Positions 10,731-18,201 of a stretch of 18,201 bases of DNA are shown here, one piece after another. The stretch is from Smittium mucronatum (lineage: Eukaryota; Kickxellomycota; Harpellomycetes; Harpellales; Legeriomycetaceae): positions 1 to 18,201 of the forward strand of contig LSSL01000414.1 in the NCBI GenBank assembly GCA_001953115.1. The letters run 5' to 3'. The number at the start of each line of letters is the position of its first letter. Positions within the stretch are counted from its first letter, which is position 1. The notes beneath the pieces were generated by a model. That model saw nothing but the letters and a program-made list of their open reading frames with translations. It made no database searches and was not told where the DNA came from. The translations under genes and the position numbers were made by a program.

Positions 10731-10853
10731 ATGCATTTTAAGACCCCAAGCATCATAGACTTCTTCCAACCCAGCTCAACAAAAAAAATCAAAAAAATTT
10801 CTTCGGAGATCTCTTATTTTATTTTTCAGAACTGTGCTGAAGATTTTAACTAA
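10731..10853 (+). other. Short ORF with a PIP-box-like start (possible gene relic)
   Basis: An ATG frame of 40 codons begins MHFKTPSIIDFFQPSSTKK. TPSIIDFF fits the spacing of a PCNA-interacting (PIP) motif, with the usual Gln replaced by Thr, and is followed by a basic stretch, as at the N-terminus of some DNA repair enzymes such as uracil-DNA glycosylase. The frame stops after AEDFN at 10851, and I find no continuation with a catalytic motif. The island from 10730 to 11050 is richer in G+C than its surroundings and contains other short open pieces (KRLDEINATRLLISKD near 10877-10924). It may be the remains of a gene or chance. Confidence 0.2.
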
Positions 10854-11374
10854 ATAATTGAGTCGGGGGTATAAAGAGATTGGATGAAATTAATGCTACT
10901 CGTTTATTAATATCGAAAGACATTAATGGGTCGCCAGCCCCCTACAACTAATTATCAGTAATTACCGTGATGTTAGGTCGACTATTCGAAGTTGGAAAGG
11001 AAGCTCGGTCGAACTTTTTCAGCTTTTTTTTATATCTTTGAGATATTTTTTATTTTTATTAAGTTCTAACAAATTTTGGGCAAAAAAAAACGCCATTTTC
11101 TAACTAAGCTTCAATTATTTCTTTATAAGGAATTCACCAAATTTTTTGGTGATAAAGGGATGGACATAATTTGAAACGGTTTAAAGATAAATATAAGGAA
11201 GTGGAATTTATAGATTTCAGTCCGGATTAAACCAAAAAAAATTCCAAGTTTATTAACTTGAAATCCAAGTTTTATTTGCAGTATTAAAGTTCCTGCAGTT
11301 TTTATTCCAACAGAAAGACAAATAATACCTGGGATATACGTTTTATAGATTTATATAAAACGAATTTGAGTTAA

Positions 11375-11629
11375 AGTTGGTTTTATTATTTTAAAGTACC
11401 CAATTTTTTTTTACATGCCTTGGCATATATTACTAATGTAGTTAGAACAATAGAGCTCCAATATTTTAAAAAAAGGTTAAGTTTGATGGGGGGAAGGGCA
11501 AAAAATTATTTGATGTTACAATCTTTACTCCACAATAAATTGTTTGATGGATATTTCAATACAGATTTGTTTTTTCAATTAAAGTTAGCTATTTTGTTTG
11601 AAAATATGATTCGAAATAATAAATCATGA
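11375..11629 (+). other. 84-codon open frame, possible coding relic
   Basis: This frame is open from a stop at 11372-11374 to TGA at 11627-11629. It lacks an early ATG; a TTG lies at 11420. It contains GRAKNYLMLQSLLHNKLFDG and ends LFENMIRNNKS. The amino-acid mix is varied for such A+T-rich DNA, and a second coding-like piece (KVPAVFIPTERQIIPGIYVL) lies just upstream in another frame near 11286-11345. No family is recognised. It could be a decayed exon or element. Confidence 0.25.
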
Positions 11630-11639
11630 GATTTATTTT

Positions 11640-14600
11640 TCAAAAACAAAACAGAGCAACAATAAAAAAACTTATAAAAATAAAATACATATAATCAATT
11701 ACTTACGCAATCCGCAATATATATTATATATTTTTTTTTTAATTAAAAAATTAATATTATTTATTTCTATGTGCTTCGCTTATTCTATTTAATACAAAAA
11801 TATCGCATTATTTTATAATAAAAGCACTTGAAAATATTAGAATATCAAAGCCGGATTGGTTTTATATTAATTTTAGAATTTAATTATAACTTCTTGTTAT
11901 AAAAATACATAAGACTTAAATTATTAATGTAAATTATTTTTTAATATATAGGGGGGAAAATTTTGAAAATTAATTGAAAATTCTCAGTTTAAATTTAATT
12001 GAAATCAGGTATTTCTCAATAAATATGATCAATATTTACTTTTTGATATTGATATGAAAATAAAGAAAAAATCGATTAATAACAATGATTTATTAAAAAA
12101 AATTTAACTGGAGTAATTTGATTTTTTTATATTTCAAGATAAATTTTAAATTTATTTTCATATATATTACTAGAAGAAGAAGAAAAGTTAACAAGGGGCT
12201 TAACATTTTTATTATTATAATTAGATATAATAGCTTTTATAAAATCTTCCATCTTTATTTAAAAGTCGCTATGAAATCCTGATTTTAAATATTTTAAAAT
12301 AAACAAGATAATTTATGTATCTAGATCTGATCTCAATTAAGAAATCATATTTATATCACAACAAATTTTATCCTGTTAAAGTATTTCTTTTTTCTTTTTG
12401 ATATTTTATTATAATTTTATTCATAATCAAATGAAAAAATTCTTATATATCTCTTAATTTTAATTATAAATAGGAAAAATCATACTAATTATGTTAATTA
12501 AAATTTTAATTTTATTTCATCTTCTGTCTGTTCTTTTATAAGGTGATAATGTATATTTTTTGTAATTCGGATTAATTAAATGAATTTTATACATTGCCTT
12601 TTGACAAAAAACTTTTTTTATTACAATTATAGAATAACTAGATTTTTTTTTATTCTTACGAAACAATTCTTCTGTGTGGTTTTATCAGAATAAATAATAT
12701 TTGTAAAATATAATATAATTTACTATCTGGATTTAAAATCGGGTGAAGTTTTTTCTTTCGAAAAAAAATTTTTTATGGCCTTATTAATTCTATTTATAAG
12801 TTTAAAAAAATCAAAAGGTATAAATTAGAAACTAATTTTCGAAAAAAGAATCCTAGAGTCAATTTTAATAATTTTTAAACATCTTTATACACAAAACTCA
12901 TTGAATATGGTCTATATGCTCTTGTAATAAATATACTTTTATGGAATAGTTTAAAATTTAATAAATTCAAAATAACAAATTTTATTTATCTTTTACCATA
13001 AAATTAGGAAAATTGAGAAAATATATTTTATTTTCGAAAGGTACTCACTTAATTTAAATTTTTTAATTAACGAGTTCAAATAAATTTTTAAATTCTGAAT
13101 ATAGTGTTAGAATTCATTATATAATTTTGAGAAACTACACCTTATCTCGGCCAAATAAGGAAAGCGTACAGATGATTTTAAGAAAAGTAAAAGTTAATTC
13201 GCATATGTGAATCAGATTAAAATAAAATTCAAAATCTATTCAAAAAAATCCAAATCCAAATCTTGGATGTCACCCAATTAATATAATGAGTTGGTGAAAA
13301 ATTTAACCAACAAGGAATAATGTATATTTGACATAAGAAAAATTGATCATAATTTCGGAAATTTTCGAATAAAAAAATTAATTAATTAAGACCAAAAAAT
13401 TCACAATAAACATTTATAGGTACTTAATTTAAGATCAGAGATTTTTATTAAGGGTAATAATATTTAAGATATCATACTTTTAATTTACTTTTAGCTTAAA
13501 TTTAGACAATAATTGCCCACATTTTGACACAATATATTTTTCAAAATCCAAATAATATATATTCATATCTTATTTTTACGGAATAAAAAAAATTGGATCT
13601 CAAAGAAAATTGATGTGTTTAATGTAATTCCAAATTAACTATTATCCAAATCGAAAAAGTGTAAAAATAAGTTAAATATACGATGAAATTATTTAATAAC
13701 TTCTGAATTATGTCAATCGATGTATTTTTTGAACAAATTCTAATTATCCTATATTTAAACACAATGAAAACTTTTGATATCTTTATTCAAATATTTCCTT
13801 GTTATAACTTTATTTTTAAGTTAAATTTTTTCGATTTAGAAATATTTTTCTTATTTTAACTCACATTTATAATATTTATTCTCATTATAACAATTCAATG
13901 GTTATAAAAACGTTTTGTGAATATTTATTCAAAAAATAATTTTACATAAAATTTTTTAAAAAAAAACTATTGATGGAAACTAGTCAATTTATAAAAAAAA
14001 CGCGTATATTTTAATGAATCCATCCTATAAAAAAATTATTTGAGATCATACCTCCGTTTTAATATATATAAAAAGCAATATATGTGTGATATTTCTTCAA
14101 TGGTTTTTTTTTGTGTTAAAATAAACTGTCTATGAGCTGACCGGGCATATCTAATAATGATGCTCATTTTAGTTTCCAAAACCCGGTTTACTTTTTTACT
14201 AATTCAAGTTTTCTTGATTCGAAATTGGTTGAAGTTTTTACGAAGTCATTTATTATTATATTTTAATTGGATTTAAATCCACAAATTAGCTTTCGCTTTT
14301 TTTTGAATTATTTTAAATTTAATTTTAATAGGATTCACACCCACTAATTAGCTTTTAATTTTCTTAAAATAATCTGTACTTTTTCCAATTTTTTTGCTGA
14401 AATGTGTATAACAAAAATAAATTTCTCGATTTTTTTTTTGTTATAGATTAAAAAGAACACATCAGTAGTTAGTTTTAGGATCGAATTTACAATTTTGTAT
14501 ATATAAATAACTTTATTCTCTTAAAATCTAAAAAAAAGATCGCTTTTTACCGAATATATTATCTTGTATATAATCAAATACCCAAAAATAATAATTTCAA

Positions 14601-16535
14601 ATCCTCAAAATATATTTGCAATAAATTTTTTAAAATAGAAAAAAATTTTACAAATAAATATCTTTTGGGGGGGGGGGTTATAATTTTTATTTTATCACTA
14701 AGAAAAATATTAATATCTTCATTAATTGTTTTTATTTTGAATATTAAAAATTTCAAGTTTCAAATTCGAGGTAAATATTTTTAAAAATTATTTATTGCAG
14801 AAAAAATTGATAAAAATATAAGGTTCCTATAGCATTAATATTTTTTTATTAACGCAATGAAGTTTTTTAGCATTATTCTAACATAAAAACAATGGATATT
14901 ATCGTTGTTAAAATATGAAATGATGTTTTTTATCGAATAAATTTTCATTTCATTGATTTTTAAAGTGAATTCTATTTTTTATTATTATTAAATCTGTAAC
15001 GATTTATTTCTAATATTATCTTTCACCGATAGATAAGATGGATTGATAATTAGATAACTCATATCTCCAATATTTTTTTAATCCTAAATCTTATTAGTAG
15101 TTTTGATTATATTCGGGTTTTTTTAAAATTTTATTTTTTACCTGCTTTTATATCTCTAATTTAAAAGAAATTTATAAAAAATAAAGAGAAAATAAATTAT
15201 ACTTAATATTTTTATGGGATAAAAAAATTCTTAAATTCTTTGAAAAGGCATTTTTTAAGGATTTAATTTCATTGAATATTTACATATCCGTAAATTAATT
15301 ATGTCAACTTTAGCGTTTTTTTTGTAAAATTTTGCGAATTAATTGAGAATTATTTCAGAGCCTTCTGTTACTTAGTTTCAGATATATCTGTATCATTTAT
15401 ATAGTTTTATTAAAAATATAAAAAACGTTAATTTTTTTTCATGATTGATTGAAAATTTTATTAAAGTATGTTGATTTTATTTAAAAAAAACCATTGAATA
15501 ATTCTATTTAGTAATGGTAAAATATTTGGTTCTTTTATATTTATAATTTATAAATTTTTATTTTTGAATCTTAATATGTTTAGATTGAATATTAAAATAC
15601 TCCCTAGTTTAATTTAAGCGTCCCATTTTTGCTATATATCTACCAATATGAACAAAAAAAAAATCACAAACCCTATTTTATAGCATTATTTTATATTCAA
15701 AATTAGTTATAAATATTCCTATTGCTGTTAAAATATAAATGGATCGCAAAATAATACCCCTGTTCCACAAAAATTTTAATTTTAAAAAAGAGGATCAAGA
15801 TTTTTTTAATCGTCCTTTATAAAGGAGTAATTTAATCTTATTGAAATTTCTATAATTTTTAAATAAAAAAAACAGCTTTACAATAGCCTAAATTGGAAAC
15901 GAATTTGAACAAGTATTATATATATTATAAGCAAAGAAAGCCAAACTTTAATCTTTTATAGAATTGGATGCGATGATTTCCTAGGTCTATGGATATATTA
16001 GAAGAGTCCTCGAATTAATATATACTTATTGGACTTATTTTTCGCTATTATATTTTTAGTTGTAATAATCCAGAGCAAATAAAAATCAAAAGTATCAAAA
16101 GTAATATTCTCATTATATCGCATCAAAGCCCTGAATGTTTTTTTTATGTTTTTGGATTCAATTTTTGCATATAATTACCGTTTAAAAAATATCTTTATAT
16201 TTTATTAATAAACTCTTATTTTTATAATGCTTTTCGCTATTATTCAATTTAAATGAATTATTTAATATATTTGGAATTTTTGTCAAAAACATAAAAAAAA
16301 AATTTCTGGTTTCATTAAGATAGAATTAGATTTAAAATTAATTTATCCAATTTCTTTTATTTATTGTTATACAATCACGAAACTTAGTTGCAATATGAAA
16401 AAAGGAATAGGTATATTAAATTTAAAAGCTATAATTATTTAAATTCAAAGAAATATTTCTTTTTATCCTTCTAGGCCTTCCTGTATTTTTCTTGTTAGAT
16501 AGAAGAGTAATATTTATTATCTTTATATTAACTGT
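11640..16535. other. A+T-rich intergenic DNA, no gene seen
   Basis: Nearly five kilobases of A+T-rich sequence contain dense stops in all frames. The one listed-length ATG-type frame, minus strand 14756-14574, is made of K, I, F, N and L codons and runs through a G homopolymer, so it is not credible as a gene. No tRNA fold, splice-linked exons or long repeats were found by eye. Confidence 0.6.
14667..14677 (+). repeat. Run of 11 G
   Basis: An unbroken G11 tract sits in A+T-rich DNA. Such runs are replication-slippage prone and may also be a sequencing length error. Confidence 0.85.
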
Positions 16536-18038
16536 TTAGATTAAAAATCGGTAAATGTGATAGCACTTTTTGAACTTTAGAAACTCTTCACAGGAGCAAT
16601 ACTCATCCTTCCAAGTTCTAATAATATCAGCAAAGTATATGAAAGTTTATTTTTCAAAAAAAATCATCAATTAGTCAAAATTTTCAAATTCCTATGTGCC
16701 CAGAGTATTTATTGTATAATCCATTTTAGTCTATTTCAAAGTGACTCCAGAAATAATATAAGCGGTGTTTTTCTATTTTTTTCCAACGCATCTGATGTTA
16801 AAGAGGAGTTTTCTCAGAAATTTATATTTCATTGCATTCTATGCTACCATGATTTGTGAAGTAAAAGATTTCAGAATCATCAGTAACATCTTCTGAGATA
16901 TCTAAAAAATTTATGGCATTTGATAAAAAATATCTTGATAATTTTTTCTTTACCGGTCTATTAAAAGTTTCTAGCGAGTTATTAGTAGATGTAAAAAATA
17001 TATTTTATCCTTAATACCAATTTCTGATCTTTTTGAAGTGATTTTTGGATATTTTTTGGATATTTTCAGATAATATACCAAAGTTTTTCCACTTACAAAA
17101 AATATTTTAGCAGAGAGATCAAATATCCCTTATCCGACGCTTAATTTTATCTTACATATGTATTCATGGATGTAATCCTCAAATTTGTATTTTTTTTTAC
17201 CTGATATATCTTTAATGTTTTTTTATTTGCGGAGCCAACAGTTTTTTATTTTAATTTTAGTTGAAATATTATTCATAGCCTTTGTTATTTGTGTAGCAGA
17301 GGCAATAACTAGGTTTTCAAAAACCAAATTGATACCCAAATCATTCAAATTCTCTAAAATTTATTTAATACACAATTATAATCTTCTGTGCTGTATTTGC
17401 TAACTATAGATATTGTTAATAGAAAAAAAGAACTGGCTGAAATATGTATATCTTGCCATTAATACTGAATATTAACCATTGATCAATTTAAAGGTATAAT
17501 CTAAATATTAATTACTAGATTTTCATTTATGAGAGATAATTTCATCAGAGGTTATAGATGACATATTTTCACCTGGATTATCTGAATAGCTTAAAACGTA
17601 AGCATCAGATATAGATTCATATTTTCATATTTCTTCGCATTTTTTCCCAAAAATAGTCGTGGTGATGTATTTTTTTTGGGAAATTTCTTTTTTTAATTTC
17701 TTCTTATATAGTAATTATTTTTTATATCTATGGATGTTCCATCTGATTCGAGCTTGTTCTTTATTTGGAAAGGACTAAGATAATCATTTTTATATTTAAT
17801 AAACTTACTTTTAATGCAAAACCCATCAGTCCCGATGCAATTTCCCGGATTTTTTTTTAGAATAATAATATTTCTCACCATTTTTGTTATAACCGTCAAC
17901 CCTAAGGTCTCCAGGACACGAAAAATTCTTAAAATTTCCATAATAATAAATATTAGTCTTGTAATTTTTCAAAAAATTCGATTTCTTAATCCAAAAACTA
18001 TATATATATTTATAGGTTATTGTATATAAATTATGCAT
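16536..18038 (-). pseudogene. Decayed Mutator-like (MULE) transposase
   Basis: On the minus strand, broken frames together give the order expected of a MULE transposase. The N-terminal part (about 17940-17800) has VDGYNKNGEKYYYSKKKSG and, after a frameshift, NCIGTDGFCIKS, resembling an FLYWCH/WRKY-type DNA-binding finger. The centre has ATQITKAMNNI followed by NCWL (17243-17232), matching the part of the family where an aligned core ends in CWxH. STNNSLETFNRPVKKK starts at 16989; (S/T)TNNxLExxN is typical of these transposases. The C-terminal end has WKDEYCSCEEFLKFKKCYH, a SWIM zinc finger of form CxC(8)CxH with Cys codons starting at 16598, 16592 and 16565 and His at 16559. A natural stop follows at 16538-16536. 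About 500 codons fit the family. Several stops and frameshifts inactivate it, and the catalytic Asp residues could not be placed. Terminal inverted repeats were not identified. Confidence 0.7.
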
Positions 18039-18201
18039 TTTTTATTCTTGAATCGCAGATATTCCTAAATTTAACTGAATAATAAGATAAAAAAAATTCA
18101 AATTCTTCAATTTTTAAATTTAATTTCGCATATATATTTATATATATTAATTTTGTTATTAATCCGTTTTTTTTCATGGATTTGAAAACTTCTCTTGTAA
18201 A

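Noticed and set aside
11135..11151. Small inverted repeat CACCAAA-TTT-TTTGGTG
   Set aside because: A 7-bp stem with a T loop is easily found by chance in this DNA, and no gene end lies next to it.
17185..17403. Plus-strand ORF of 72 codons, hydrophobic
   Set aside because: It is antisense to the MULE relic; Phe/Ile/Leu richness is what the complement of Lys/Asn-rich coding gives.

Overview
The window reads as nuclear DNA of an A+T-rich, gene-poor eukaryote, most likely a fungus. Four things point there. One protein gene is split by six short GT-AG introns (70-152 bp). That gene encodes Tom70, a mitochondrial import receptor of the fungal and animal lineages. The tRNA-His gene has eukaryotic features (A73, internal A and B boxes, T-run terminator). 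The intergenic DNA is very A+T-rich. The lineage cannot be fixed from one gene; an early-diverging fungus is my guess.

Layout. Bases 1-530 hold the decayed, edge-truncated copy A of a protein-coding repeat on the minus strand. Bases 540-5219 are A+T-rich DNA with no convincing gene. Bases 5220-6750 (+) are a decayed gene for what was probably a secreted or single-pass membrane protein. Bases 6982-9372 (+) are the intact seven-exon tom70 gene (608 codons), the only protein gene here that looks functional. Bases 9690-10330 (minus) hold copy B of the repeat seen at the left edge. Bases 10428-10497 (minus) are an intact tRNA-His(GUG) gene. Bases 10500-11640 contain two short reading frames of doubtful status. 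Bases 11640-16535 are A+T-rich DNA without visible genes. Bases 16536-18038 (minus) are a decayed Mutator-like (MULE) transposase, recognised by a C-terminal SWIM zinc finger, an STNNSLETFNR motif and an FLYWCH-like N-terminal region.

The picture is two living housekeeping loci (tom70 and tRNA-His) in a sea of dead mobile elements and A+T drift. Tom70 and tRNA-His are not functionally linked beyond general housekeeping. The most informative extra signals are the two diverged copies of one unidentified minus-strand coding element on either side of tom70, and the two gene relics that survive only as interrupted reading frames. I see no CRISPR array, operon, or intact mobile element.
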